Assembly: GCA_016789955.1 (NCBI GenBank)
Contig: JAEUPB010000010.1
Coordinates: forward strand, 1 to 64,000
From: Rubrivivax sp.
GTDB taxonomy: Bacteria > Pseudomonadota > Gammaproteobacteria > Burkholderiales > Burkholderiaceae_C
Direction: 5' to 3'
DNA: 64,000 bases
The notes beneath the pieces are model-generated. The model saw only the letters and a list, made by a program, of their open reading frames with translations, did no database searches and was not told the DNA's origin. This document shows positions 45,647-56,879 of the stretch, in pieces (the first letter of the stretch is position 1; the number at the start of each line of letters is the position of its first letter). The position numbers and the translations under genes were made by a program.

Positions 45647-46858
45647 GTGGCAGCGACGAACGACAACGGCCGCGGGCAAGCCCGGCCCGGCATCCTCGAC
45701 GGCGTGCGCGTGCTCGACTTCACCGCGATGATGTCCGGCCCCTACGCCACGCGGCTGATGGCCGACCTGGGCGCCGAGGTCGTCAAGATCGAGCCGCCCG
45801 AAGGCGACCACATCCGCACGCGGCCGCCGCGTCGAGACGGGCGCAGCACCTACTTCGCGCAGCTCAACGCGGGCAAGAAGAGCCTGGTGCTCGACCTGAA
45901 GCACCCCGCGGCGATCGACGTGGTGCGCCGCCTCGTACCCACTGCCGACGTGCTGGTGGAGAACTATCGCCCCGGCGTGATGCAGCGCCTGGGCCTCGAC
46001 TACGCGGCGCTGGCCGAGCTGAACCCGCGGCTGGTCTACGCGTCGATCTCCGGCTTCGGGCAGACCGGCTCGTGGTCCGGGCGCAGCGCCTACGCGCCGG
46101 TGCTGCACGCGGCCAGCGGCTACGACATCGCGAACCTCGCGTACCAGGACGGGCTCGAGCGGCCGCTGAAGAACGGCATCTTCGTGGCCGACGTGCTCGG
46201 CGGCTCGCTGGCCTTCGGCGCGGTGCAGGCCGCGCTGTTCCGCGCCGCGCGCACCGGGCAAGGCGAACAGGTCGACCTGTCGCTGATGGACGCGATGCTC
46301 GGGCTGCTGGTGTACGAAAGCCAGGAAGCGCAGTTCCCTGCCGAGCGGCGCCGCCCGCTGTACCAGCCCACGCGCGCCAGCGACGGCTATGTGCTGATCG
46401 CGCCGGTCAGCCAGAACAACTTCGAAGCCCTGGCGCGCGCCACCGGCCACCCGGAGTGGACCGCCGACCCGCGCTTCGCCACCATCCACGCTCGCGAGCA
46501 CCACTGGGGTGAGCTGATGGCACTGCTCGACGACTGGGCCGGCAGCCGCACTGCGGACGAGTGCGAGGCTGCCATGCACGCCGGAGGGGTTCCGTGCTCG
46601 CGCTATTGTTCGGTGCGCGAGGCGATGCAGTCGCCGCCGGTGGTCGAGCGCGGCGTGCTGCAGACGATCCGCGACGGCTCCGGGCCGTTCCAGGTCACCA
46701 ACCCCGCCTTTCGTTTCCGCCACACGCAGGCCCAGGCCCGCGACCACGTGCCCGAACTGGGTGAACATGGCACCGCGCTGCTGCGCGAGCTCGGCCTGGA
46801 CGACGCCCGCGTGGCCGAGCTGCAGGCCGCCGGCGCGCTGGGCCGGGCAACGACATGA
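45647..46858 (+). CDS. CaiB/BaiF-family (class III) CoA-transferase
   Basis: The 403-residue enzyme transfers CoA between acids by way of an aspartyl-CoA intermediate. It has VLDFTAMMSGPYATRLMADLGAEVVKIE, VENYRPGVMQRLGLDY, ISGFGQTG and the probable catalytic Asp182 in FVADVLGGSLAFG. The GTG start follows the previous stop by 5 bases. In this operon it is the best candidate for activation of the imported acid to its CoA ester. Confidence 0.93.
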   Translation: MAATNDNGRGQARPGILDGVRVLDFTAMMSGPYATRLMADLGAEVVKIEPPEGDHIRTRPPRRDGRSTYFAQLNAGKKSLVLDLKHPAAIDVVRRLVPTADVLVENYRPGVMQRLGLDYAALAELNPRLVYASISGFGQTGSWSGRSAYAPVLHAASGYDIANLAYQDGLERPLKNGIFVADVLGGSLAFGAVQAALFRAARTGQGEQVDLSLMDAMLGLLVYESQEAQFPAERRRPLYQPTRASDGYVLIAPVSQNNFEALARATGHPEWTADPRFATIHAREHHWGELMALLDDWAGSRTADECEAAMHAGGVPCSRYCSVREAMQSPPVVERGVLQTIRDGSGPFQVTNPAFRFRHTQAQARDHVPELGEHGTALLRELGLDDARVAELQAAGALGRATT

Positions 46859-46871
46859 CGAGGAGACACCG

Positions 46872-47861
46872 ATGAACCCGACCCGCCACCGCCGCCGCCT
46901 GATCGTCCGGGCCCTGCCCTTGCTCGCCGCGACCGCGGCTGCGCTGCCCGGCGCCCTCTGGGCCCAGGCCTGGCCCAGCCGCCCGGTCACGATCATCGTG
47001 CCGTACCCGGCCGGCGGCACCACCGACACGCTGGCCCGCGTGATGCAGGAGCCGCTGCAGAAGCTGCTCGGGCAGACGGTGGTCATCGACAACAAGCCCG
47101 GCGCCTCGGGCATGCTGGGCACGCGGCTGGCTGCGCGCGCGCCGGCCGACGGCTACACGCTGGTGATGCCGAACAACGCACTGGCGATCTCGCCGCATGC
47201 GTCGAAGGAGGCCGGCTTCACGGCGCGCGACTTCGCGCCGATCACGATGGTGTCGCTGCAGCCGATGGTGCTGGTGACGCACCCGTCGCTGCCGGCCACC
47301 AACGTGCAGCAGCTGCTCGAGTACGCCCGCGCCAACCCGGGCAGGATCGACTACGCCACCTCGGGCGCGGCGAGTTTCGGGCACCTGGCCACCGAGCTGT
47401 TCCAGCGCCAGGCCGGCATCACGATGACGCACATCCCGTACAAGGGGCAGGGGCCGATCACGCAGGCGATGCTCACCGGCGAGGTGAAGCTGCTGATCTC
47501 CACCACCTCGGCGCAGATGAACCAGTTCGTCAAGGAAGGCAAGCTGCGCATGCTGGGCGTGGCCTCGCCGCAGCCCTCGCCGCTGGCGCCGGGTGCCGAG
47601 CCGATCGCCAACACGCTGAAGGGCTACCAGGCCGAGGTGTGGTTCGGTCTGCTGGCGCCGGCCGGCACACCGCGCGACGTGGTGATGAAGATCAACGAGG
47701 CGATGGGCAAGGTGCTGCAGATGCCCGACGTGAAGGCGAAGTTCGAGCTGTCCGGCGCGGCCACCGCGCCCACCACGCCCGAGCAGTTCGCCTCGCGCAT
47801 CGCCGAGGAAGACGCGGCCTGGGGGCGGGTGGTCCGCGAGGCGAACATCAAGGCGGACTGA
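46872..47861 (+). CDS. Bug/TctC-family periplasmic solute-binding protein
   Basis: The 329-residue receptor has a signal peptide (MNPTRHRRRLIVRALPLLAA, cleavage near LWAQ) and the family opening WPSRPVTIIVPYPAGGTTDTL. Two further Bug motifs follow, VIDNKPGASGMLGT and HIPYKGQGP. GGAG precedes the ATG by 8 bases. It closes the operon with the CoA-transferase genes, which suggests its ligand is the acid that CaiB-type CoA transfer activates. No membrane transporter genes are adjacent. Confidence 0.93.
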   Translation: MNPTRHRRRLIVRALPLLAATAAALPGALWAQAWPSRPVTIIVPYPAGGTTDTLARVMQEPLQKLLGQTVVIDNKPGASGMLGTRLAARAPADGYTLVMPNNALAISPHASKEAGFTARDFAPITMVSLQPMVLVTHPSLPATNVQQLLEYARANPGRIDYATSGAASFGHLATELFQRQAGITMTHIPYKGQGPITQAMLTGEVKLLISTTSAQMNQFVKEGKLRMLGVASPQPSPLAPGAEPIANTLKGYQAEVWFGLLAPAGTPRDVVMKINEAMGKVLQMPDVKAKFELSGAATAPTTPEQFASRIAEEDAAWGRVVREANIKAD

Positions 47862-47944
47862 CGCGCGGCGGTCCCGTCCGATCCGGGTTCGTGGGGTCTT
47901 GGCGCGGCCCACGCTCGCCGGTGCCTGTCGCAGAATGCCGGGCG

Positions 47945-49222
47945 ATGACCCGCTCCCCTCCACCGTCCGCGCATCTTCCGGGGACTGCAGGCCATGCCCG
48001 GGCCTTGTACGGGCGCGCGCTCGCCTGGCACCGCGAGGGCCGAGGCGACGCCGCGGCCCAGACGCTGCTCGAGCTGCTGGCGCGCTGGCCGCGCGAGGTC
48101 GACGCGATGTCGCTGCTGGCGGCGGTGGAGGCGCAGCGCGGCCGCCCAGCCGAGGCGGAGCGATTGCTGCGCAACGCGCTGGCCTTGCAGCCGCAGCGCG
48201 CGACGCTGCACCACAACCTGGGCAACGCGCTGGCCGCGCAGGGTCGCATGGAAGAGGCGCTGGCCTGCTTCGAGCGATCGCTCGCGCTGAGGCCCGACTA
48301 CCCGCCGACGCGGGTCAACATCGCTCGCGCATTGCAGGCGCTGGGCCGTGTCGACGACGCCCTGGCGGCCATCGACGCGGCCCTCGCAGCGAGTCCTGCG
48401 TCCGCGGACGCGCTGATGATCCGGGCCGGGCTGCTGGCCGAGCAGGCCCGCCGCCCCGGCGCCGATGCGATGGCGCACGCCCATGCCGTGCAGGCCTACC
48501 GGCGGGCCGAGGCGGAGGGGGTGGATGCGGACATGGTGCGCTACGCCCTGGCCGCGCTCGGAACTGGAGAGGCCCCGCCCACGTCGCCGGCGCAGTACGT
48601 GCGCCAGCTCTTCGACCGGTACGCACCGCGTTTCGACGAGCACTTGCGCGATCGCTTGAACTACCGCGTGCCCGAATTGCTCGTGGCCGCCGCGCTGGCG
48701 CAGGTGGGGCCCGAGGCGGTGGGTGCGGACGCCGCGCGCCCCGGCCTTGCCGTGGTGGACCTGGGATGCGGCACCGGCCTCTGCGGACCGCTGCTGCGCC
48801 CGACAGCCAGTCGCATGGTGGGCGTGGACCTGAGCGCCCGGATGCTCGAGGGGGCCGCGGCCCGGGGTTACGACGAACTGGTCTGTGCAGATGCCGTCAC
48901 CTACCTCGACGGGCAACCCGCGGCATCGTTCGATCTGGTGCTGGCCGCAGACGTCGTCGTCTACATCGGGGACATCGGGCCGCTGGCCGTCGCGGTGCGC
49001 CGCGCCTTGCGGCCGGGTGGCATGTTCGCGCTCTCGACCGAGCCGCACGACGGCAATGGCTACCAGCTGCAGCCGTCGCGCCGCTATGCCCACGCCGACG
49101 CCTATGTCGACGCCGTCGCGCGTGCACAAGGCCTCGAGCCTGTGGCCCGGCACCGTGAGGTTCTGCGCGAGGAGCATGGCACACCGGTGGAGGGCGTGCT
49201 GCACGTGCTGCGACGGGCCTGA
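47945..49222 (+). CDS. TPR-repeat SAM-dependent methyltransferase
   Basis: The 425-residue protein starts with about four TPR repeats (about 20-190, LHHNLGNALAAQGRMEEALACFERSL being one) and ends with a class I methyltransferase domain. SAM motif I is VVDLGCGTGLCGPLL; MVGVDLSARMLEGA and FDLVLAADVVVYIGD follow. It resembles proteins often annotated as contractile-protein or N-methyltransferases without known targets. The gap of 83 bases from the Bug gene suggests a separate unit. It seems unrelated to the catabolic genes. Confidence 0.85.
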   Translation: MTRSPPPSAHLPGTAGHARALYGRALAWHREGRGDAAAQTLLELLARWPREVDAMSLLAAVEAQRGRPAEAERLLRNALALQPQRATLHHNLGNALAAQGRMEEALACFERSLALRPDYPPTRVNIARALQALGRVDDALAAIDAALAASPASADALMIRAGLLAEQARRPGADAMAHAHAVQAYRRAEAEGVDADMVRYALAALGTGEAPPTSPAQYVRQLFDRYAPRFDEHLRDRLNYRVPELLVAAALAQVGPEAVGADAARPGLAVVDLGCGTGLCGPLLRPTASRMVGVDLSARMLEGAAARGYDELVCADAVTYLDGQPAASFDLVLAADVVVYIGDIGPLAVAVRRALRPGGMFALSTEPHDGNGYQLQPSRRYAHADAYVDAVARAQGLEPVARHREVLREEHGTPVEGVLHVLRRA

Positions 49223-49282
49223 CGGCACACGGGCGTCCGACGGCCTCTGGCATCATCGGCGCCGCCCTGTCCCCCGGCCCGC

Positions 49283-50347
49283 ATGGCGCGCTCACCGTCC
49301 CCTCCGTTGCCCACCGAACCCGCCGCCGCACCGGCCCGGCCCGGCCGCGTGCAGATGGTCGACATCGCCCGCCTGGCCGGTGTGTCGGTGTCCACCGTGT
49401 CGCGCGCGATGGCGGGCAGCACGCTGATCAACCCCGAGACGCGGCAACGCATCACCGAGCTGGCGCGCAGTCACAACTACAGCGTCAACGCCGGTGCGCA
49501 GAACCTGCGGCTGAAGCAGAACCGCACCGTGTCGGTGGTCGTGCCTTACGACCCGCAGACCCGCCAGCACCTCTCGGACCCGTTCTTCCTGAGCCTGATC
49601 GGCGGCATCGCCGACGCCCTCACCGAGCAGGGCCACGAGATGCTGCTGTCGCGCGTCGATGCCAACCAGCTCGACCAGGCGGCGTCGGCCTACCACACCG
49701 GCCGCGCGATGGGCGTGGTGCTGATCGGCCAGTGGCACCAGCACGACCAGCTCAACGCGATGGCGTCGCAAGGCGTGCCGTTCGTCGTGTGGGGCGCGCA
49801 GCTGCCCGACCAGCTCTACGCCTCGGTGGGGAGCGACAACGTCGAAGGCGGCCGGCTCGCCACCGAGCACCTGCTGCAGCAGGGCGCGCGCCGGATCGCC
49901 TTCCTCGGTGACCCCGACCTGCCCGAGTTCGGCCAGCGGCACCAGGGTTACCTGCAGGCCCACGAGGCTGCCGGGCTGATGGCCGACCCGAGCCTCACGC
50001 TGCCGGTGCCGATGCTGCCCGACGCCCCGGCGCGGGCCATGGAAGACCTGCACCGGCACGGCCCCCCTATCGACGCGATGTTCGCGGCCAGCGACCTGAT
50101 GGCGATGACGGCCGTCGGCGCTCTGCGGCGGCTGGGGCGGCACGTGCCCGAAGACCTGCTGGTGGTCAGCTACGACGACATCGCGCTGGCGGCGCACGCC
50201 CATCCGCCGCTGACCACCGTGCCGCAGCCGGTGGAGGCCGCCGGCCAGATGCTCGTGGCCAGCCTGAAGGCGCTTCTGGCCGGCGAACCGCCGGTGCGGC
50301 GCACGCTGCCCACCGAACTGATCGTGCGCGACAGCAGCCGGCGTTGA
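49283..50347 (+). CDS. LacI-family transcriptional regulator
   Basis: The 354-residue regulator has a LacI helix-turn-helix (MVDIARLAGVSVSTVSRAMAG) after a 22-residue Pro/Ala-rich extension, a hinge region, and a periplasmic-binding-like effector domain (VGSDNVEGGRLATEHLLQQGARRIAFLGD). The end ELIVRDSS is typical. LacI proteins mostly sense sugars, but the neighbours are CoA-ester enzymes. It may add a second signal to this region, or its targets may lie elsewhere. It converges on the DUF35 gene. Confidence 0.92.
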   Translation: MARSPSPPLPTEPAAAPARPGRVQMVDIARLAGVSVSTVSRAMAGSTLINPETRQRITELARSHNYSVNAGAQNLRLKQNRTVSVVVPYDPQTRQHLSDPFFLSLIGGIADALTEQGHEMLLSRVDANQLDQAASAYHTGRAMGVVLIGQWHQHDQLNAMASQGVPFVVWGAQLPDQLYASVGSDNVEGGRLATEHLLQQGARRIAFLGDPDLPEFGQRHQGYLQAHEAAGLMADPSLTLPVPMLPDAPARAMEDLHRHGPPIDAMFAASDLMAMTAVGALRRLGRHVPEDLLVVSYDDIALAAHAHPPLTTVPQPVEAAGQMLVASLKALLAGEPPVRRTLPTELIVRDSSRR

Positions 50348-50371
50348 AGCGCCGCGCCGCCGCGGGCGCCC

Positions 50372-50773
50372 TCAAGCCGGCTTGAACATCGGCACCATCG
50401 CGCCGCCGTCGGCCGCCTTGAAGCAGACCTGAACGCGCTGGCCGATGCGCAGCGCGTCGAGGTCGCCGCAGTCGACGATGTTGCTCATCATCGTCACGCC
50501 TTCGTCGAGCGTGACGAAGGCCAGCGCATACGGAATCGGGCCGGCGCGGCGCGTGACGGTCAGGCTGTAGATCGTGCCGGTGCCCCGCGCGGCCACCCAC
50601 TCGGTGTCGCCCTGGCAGTACGGGCACACCGGGCGCGGGTACCAGTGCGTACGGCTGCAGGCCGTGCAGCGGCGCAGCTTCAGCACGCCGTCGCGCGCGG
50701 CGGCCAGGTAGGGTTCGTTGGAGGCGTCGGTGGCCACGGGGGCGAGCGGGCGGTCCTGGTAGGGGGTGGGCAT
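50372..50773 (-). CDS. Zn-ribbon/OB-fold protein (DUF35)
   Basis: The 133-residue protein has an N-terminal helix, a rubredoxin-like zinc ribbon with LRRCTACSRTHWYPRPVCPYC (CX2C...CX2C) and an OB fold (TIYSLTVTRRAGPIPYALAFVTL). DUF35 proteins bind thiolase-like enzymes and help load acyl-CoA; in ChsH2 such a domain is essential for the Ltp2 aldolase. It starts 2 bases after the thiolase-like gene, so the two are co-translated and probably form a complex. Confidence 0.93.
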   Translation of the reverse strand: MPTPYQDRPLAPVATDASNEPYLAAARDGVLKLRRCTACSRTHWYPRPVCPYCQGDTEWVAARGTGTIYSLTVTRRAGPIPYALAFVTLDEGVTMMSNIVDCGDLDALRIGQRVQVCFKAADGGAMVPMFKPA

Positions 50774-50775
50774 CG

Positions 50776-51942
50776 TCAGGCCCTTTCGAGGATGAGGGTG
50801 GCCGAGCCGTGGCGGGTGCCGAGCAGGCCGCCCATGCCGTGCGCCAGCGCCAGGGTGCAGTCCGGCACCTGCACCGCCGGGTGCGCTTCGCCGCGCAGCT
50901 GCCGCACCGCCTCGATGACCTTGGTGATGCCACCGCGGTTGGCCGGGTGGTTGTTGCACAGCCCGCCGCCGTCGGTGTTGAACGGGAGCGCGCCGCGGCC
51001 GGAAATGAGGTTGCCGTCGGCCACGAAGCGGCCGCCCTGGCCCTTGGCGCAGAAGCCCAGGTCCTCGAGCGCGATGAGCACGCTGATCGTGAAGCTGTCG
51101 TAGATCGACGCGTACTGGATGTCCTTCGGCGTCACGCCCGCCGATTCGAACGCCGCCGGTCCGCTGACCGCTGCGGCCGACCACGTGAGGTCGACCTCGC
51201 CGTTCAGCGTGCCCTTGATCGCCTCGCCGGCGCCGAGCACGTTCACCACCGGACGCTTCAGCGAGCGTGCGATGTCCGGGTGCACCACCACCAGCGCGCC
51301 GCCGCCATCGCTGACCACGCAGCAGTCGAGCTTGCGCAGCGGGTCGGAGATCATCGGCGAGGCGAGCACGTCGGCCACCGTCACGGCGTCGCGCAGCATC
51401 GCGTGCGGGTTGTGCTGCGCGTGCGCCGCGGCGGCCACCTTGATCCACGCGAGCTGCTCGGCGGTGGTGCCGTACTCGTGCATGTGGCGCGCGGCGGCCA
51501 GCGCGTAGACGTTCACCGTCACCGGGCCGTAGGGCATCTCCCAGGGCACGTCGGGCGTGGCGGCGTTCACGAGCCGCGGCGCCAGGCCCGTGGATCCTTC
51601 GCTGCGCGGCCGTCCGGCCAGCGTGATCAGCACGACGCGCGCCCGCCCGGCGGCGATGGCCTCGGCGGCATGCGCCACGTGCACCAGGTAGGCCGAGCCG
51701 CCCGTGTCGGTGCTGTCGACGTGGCGCACCTTCAGGCCCAGGTAGTCGACCATGTTGTTGGCGCCCAGCCCGGGCCCGTCGCCGGCGCAGCAGTAGCCGT
51801 CGACGTCGGCCAGCGTCAGCCCGGCGTCGGCCAGCGCGCCGCGCGCGCACTCGGCGTGCAGCTGCGCCACCGTCTTGTCGGGGGCCTTGCGCGTGGGGTG
51901 TTCGTAGGCGCCTGCGATGCAGGCCTTGCGTCGGATGCTCAT
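50776..51942 (-). CDS. Thiolase-like (SCP-x/Ltp type) protein lacking the nucleophilic Cys
   Basis: The 388-residue protein has a thiolase fold of the lipid-transfer/SCP-x class: ALADAGLTLADVDGY, IYDSFTISVLIALEDLG, and NTDGGGLCNNHPANRGGI near the C-terminus. Around residues 79-84, where thiolases have Cys in a CASG-like turn, it reads DTGGSAY, so it cannot form the normal acyl-enzyme. The CxG cysteine near the end is also absent (LAHGMGG). Ltp-type aldolases show such loss, and they also work with a DUF35 partner. The ATG at 51942 is preferred over an upstream in-frame start. It is divergent from the SDR gene across the 51996 operator. Confidence 0.87.
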   Translation of the reverse strand: MSIRRKACIAGAYEHPTRKAPDKTVAQLHAECARGALADAGLTLADVDGYCCAGDGPGLGANNMVDYLGLKVRHVDSTDTGGSAYLVHVAHAAEAIAAGRARVVLITLAGRPRSEGSTGLAPRLVNAATPDVPWEMPYGPVTVNVYALAAARHMHEYGTTAEQLAWIKVAAAAHAQHNPHAMLRDAVTVADVLASPMISDPLRKLDCCVVSDGGGALVVVHPDIARSLKRPVVNVLGAGEAIKGTLNGEVDLTWSAAAVSGPAAFESAGVTPKDIQYASIYDSFTISVLIALEDLGFCAKGQGGRFVADGNLISGRGALPFNTDGGGLCNNHPANRGGITKVIEAVRQLRGEAHPAVQVPDCTLALAHGMGGLLGTRHGSATLILERA

Positions 51943-51989
51943 CGTGCGGCGTGGGGGTGGGGCCGATGCGGGCCGGTCTCGGGCCACTG

Positions 51990-52006
51990 TATCATTGGTT
52001 GAACCA
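51990..52006. promoter_or_regulatory. TGGTNNNACCA operator in the divergent thiolase/SDR promoter region
   Basis: TATCAT (51990-51995) is followed directly by the perfect palindrome TGGTT-G-AACCA (51996-52006). The SDR start codon lies 20 bases downstream and the thiolase-like start 53 bases in the other direction, so one bound dimer could control both operons. The palindrome differs from that at 43879 only in its central base. Confidence 0.72.
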
Positions 52007-52026
52007 TCGCACCGTCAGGAGCTTCC

Positions 52027-52800
52027 ATGCCGCCCCTCGTCTCGCTCGCAGGCCGCACGATCGTCGTCACGGGGGCCGGCCAGGGCATCGGGCAGGCTAT
52101 CACGGGGCTCGCGCTCGAGCTCGGCGCGAACGTGGTCGCGCTGGACCTGAACGCCGCCACGCTGGAGGCGGCGCTCGCGCCGCTGCCGCAGGAGCGCGTG
52201 CTGGGCGTGGTCGGCAGCGTGGTCGACGCGGAACTCGCCGCCCGCAGCGTGGAGCAGGCGGTGGCGCGCTTCGGCGCCGTGCACGGGCTCGTCAACAATG
52301 CCGGCATCACGCGGCCGGCGATGATCGACAAGATGACCGCGCAGCAGTGGCAGGAGGTGATCGACGTGCACCTCACCGGCGCGTTCTACTGGACGCAGGC
52401 CGTCGGCCGCCACATGCTGGCCCGCGTGAAGGGGGGCGATGCCAGCGGCGGCTCGATCATCAACATCTCGTCGGACGCCGGCCGCAAGGGCTCGATCGGG
52501 CAGATCAACTACGCCGCGGCCAAGGCCGGCATGCTGGGCATGACGATGACGGCCGCGCGCGAGTGGGGCAGGTTCAACATCCGCAGCAATGCGATCTGCT
52601 TCGGCCTGGTGGAGACGCCGATGACCGAGGTGGTCCGCAGCGAGAAGTTCCGCGACACGATGCTGGCGCAGATCCCGATGGGCCGCTGGGCGCAGCCCGA
52701 CGAGGTGGTGAAGACCGTGTGCTTCCTGCTCTCCGATGCCGCGAGCTACATCACCGGCCAGAACCTGGCGGTGAACGGCGGCTTCCACATCACGCTGTGA
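52027..52800 (+). CDS. Short-chain dehydrogenase/reductase
   Basis: The 257-residue SDR has the cofactor motif VTGAGQGIGQA, Asp in VVALDLN suggesting NAD rather than NADP, LVNNAGI, and the catalytic YAAAK with Tyr162 and Lys166 after INISSDAG. It ends with YITGQNLAVNGGF. In this operon it is the likely 3-hydroxyacyl-CoA dehydrogenase of the pathway. GGAGCTTCC before the ATG is a fair ribosome-binding site. Confidence 0.93.
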   Translation: MPPLVSLAGRTIVVTGAGQGIGQAITGLALELGANVVALDLNAATLEAALAPLPQERVLGVVGSVVDAELAARSVEQAVARFGAVHGLVNNAGITRPAMIDKMTAQQWQEVIDVHLTGAFYWTQAVGRHMLARVKGGDASGGSIINISSDAGRKGSIGQINYAAAKAGMLGMTMTAAREWGRFNIRSNAICFGLVETPMTEVVRSEKFRDTMLAQIPMGRWAQPDEVVKTVCFLLSDAASYITGQNLAVNGGFHITL

Positions 52801-53639
52801 GCGTCGGCATGCACGACGAGACGCTGGCCGTCGAGCAGGGTGCCGACGGCGTCGCGCGGGTCACGCTGAACCGGCCGGGTGCGAAGAACGCGCTGTCGGG
52901 CCGCATGGCCGACGAATTGACAGCCGCGATGCGCGCGCTGGGGGCCGACGAGGCGGTGCGCGCGATCGTGCTCACGGGGGCCGGCGGCGACTTCTGTGCC
53001 GGCGGCGACGTGAAGGACATGGGCGCGGGCGGCCCGCGCACGCCCGAGCAGCGGCGCGCCGCGATGGGCCGCTATCGCGAGCTGGCACTCGTGCTGCTCG
53101 GTCTGGAGAAGCCGCTGGTGGCCGCGCTCGACGGCGTGGCCTACGGCGCGGGGCTCAGCATCGCGCTGACGGCCGACCTCGTGCTCGTCAGCACCCGCGT
53201 GCGCTGCGCGATGGTGTTCCACCGCATCGGCCTCGTGCCCGACGTCGCGGCCTGGTACACGCTGCCGCGCATCGTCGGGCTGCAGCGCGCCAAGGAGCTG
53301 ATCTACTCGGCGCGCGAGTTCGGCGCCGAAGAGGCGCTGCGCATGGGCCTGGCGCTGGAGGTGCTGGCGCCCGAGGCGTTGCAGCCGCGGGCGCTGGAGC
53401 TGGCTCGTGGCCTGGCCGCCGGCCCCGCCACGGCCTTCAGCCTGTCGAAGCGCGCGCTCAATGCGTCGCTGAACAGCGAACTGGGCGCGATGCTCGACCT
53501 CGAGGCCACCGCCCAGGCCGTGGCCGCCAGCAGCGACTTCGCCCGCGAGGCCGTGCGCCGCTTCGTCGCCCGCGAGCCGGCGGCCTTCCGCTGGCCGGCG
53601 CCCCCCGCATCGAACACCGACCCGAAGACACCGACATGA
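52797..53639 (+). CDS. Enoyl-CoA hydratase/isomerase-family protein
   Basis: The 280-residue crotonase has oxyanion segments DFCAGGDVKDMG and DGVAYGAGLSIALTADLVL. FHRIGLVPDVAAWYTLPRIVGLQRAKELIYSAREF follows, with Pro-Asp at the position of the second Glu, as in dienoyl-CoA isomerase-like members. The GTG start overlaps the SDR stop in GTGA; ATG 52809 is an alternative. The end overlaps the MaoC gene (ATGA), so all three are translationally coupled. Confidence 0.9.
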   Translation: MSVGMHDETLAVEQGADGVARVTLNRPGAKNALSGRMADELTAAMRALGADEAVRAIVLTGAGGDFCAGGDVKDMGAGGPRTPEQRRAAMGRYRELALVLLGLEKPLVAALDGVAYGAGLSIALTADLVLVSTRVRCAMVFHRIGLVPDVAAWYTLPRIVGLQRAKELIYSAREFGAEEALRMGLALEVLAPEALQPRALELARGLAAGPATAFSLSKRALNASLNSELGAMLDLEATAQAVAASSDFAREAVRRFVAREPAAFRWPAPPASNTDPKTPT

Positions 53640-54508
53640 TCGACGACGCGCTGACACGCGCCTGGACCAGCGGCGAGGTGCGCCACGCCTACACGGCGCG
53701 CGACACCATCCTCTACGCGCTGGGCCTCGGCTACGGGCAGGACCCGCTCGACCCGCTGCAGCTGAGGCACACCTACGAGCAGGGCCTGGCGACCTTGCCC
53801 AGCATGGCCGCGGTGCTGGCGTCGCCGGGCTTCTGGGTGCGCGAACGGCGCGAGCTGGGCATCGACTTCGCGAAGCTCGTGCACGGGGAGCAAGGCCTCG
53901 TGGTGCACCGGCCGCTGCAGCCCGAAGGCACGCTGGTCGGCCGCAGCCGCGTGCTGCGCATCGTCGACAAGGGCGAGGGCAAGGGTGCCGTGCTGCACGT
54001 GGAGAAGCAGCTCGTCGATGCCGCGAGCGGCGACCCCGTGGCCACCTGCGAGCAGGTGCTGTTCCTGCGCGGCGACGGCGGGTTCTCGGCGCGCGGCCGC
54101 AGCGACGAACCCCCGCCCGCGCCCGCGCCGACGCCGGACACGCCGCCCGACGTCGTGCTCGACTGGGCGACGCGGCCCGAGGCCGCGTTGGTCTACCGCC
54201 TTTCCGGCGACCTGAATCCGCTGCACGTCGACCCGGCGGTGGCCACGCGGGCCGGCTTCCCGCGGCCGATCCTCCATGGCCTCGCCACCTGGGGCATCGC
54301 CTGCCACCGCTTGGTGCAGGCCTGCTGCGGCGGCGATGCGACGCGGCTGCGCAGCTTCCGCGCACGGCTCAGCGCACCGGTGTATCCGGGCGAAACGCTG
54401 CGCGTGGAGGTGTGGCGCACCGGCGAGCACGAGGCGGCGTTCCGCTGCCGCGTGCCGGCGCGCGACATGGTCGTGCTGTCGCACGGCCGGGCCGGCTGGG
54501 TCGACTGA
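53636..54508 (+). CDS. Double-hotdog MaoC-like enoyl-CoA hydratase
   Basis: The 290-residue protein has two hotdog folds. The N-terminal one (about 1-140) lacks catalytic residues and probably binds the acyl chain. The C-terminal one (about 165-290) has the hydratase-2 motif YRLSGDLNPLHVDPAVATRAGF with Asp and His, and ILHGLATWG. It hydrates 2-enoyl-CoA to the (R)-3-hydroxy form, or dehydrates in reverse. Its presence beside a crotonase suggests bulky or branched substrates, as in peroxisomal and steroid pathways. It is the last gene of the operon and converges on katG. Confidence 0.92.
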   Translation: MIDDALTRAWTSGEVRHAYTARDTILYALGLGYGQDPLDPLQLRHTYEQGLATLPSMAAVLASPGFWVRERRELGIDFAKLVHGEQGLVVHRPLQPEGTLVGRSRVLRIVDKGEGKGAVLHVEKQLVDAASGDPVATCEQVLFLRGDGGFSARGRSDEPPPAPAPTPDTPPDVVLDWATRPEAALVYRLSGDLNPLHVDPAVATRAGFPRPILHGLATWGIACHRLVQACCGGDATRLRSFRARLSAPVYPGETLRVEVWRTGEHEAAFRCRVPARDMVVLSHGRAGWVD

Positions 54509-54530
54509 CCTTCGCCGGCCCGGCGTTCGA

Positions 54531-56879
<2,349 letters not shown>

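Noticed and set aside
54509-54530. Small GC-rich inverted repeat between maoC and katG considered as a bidirectional terminator
   Set aside because: The stem is only about 4-6 bp with no T-run, too weak to support a call.
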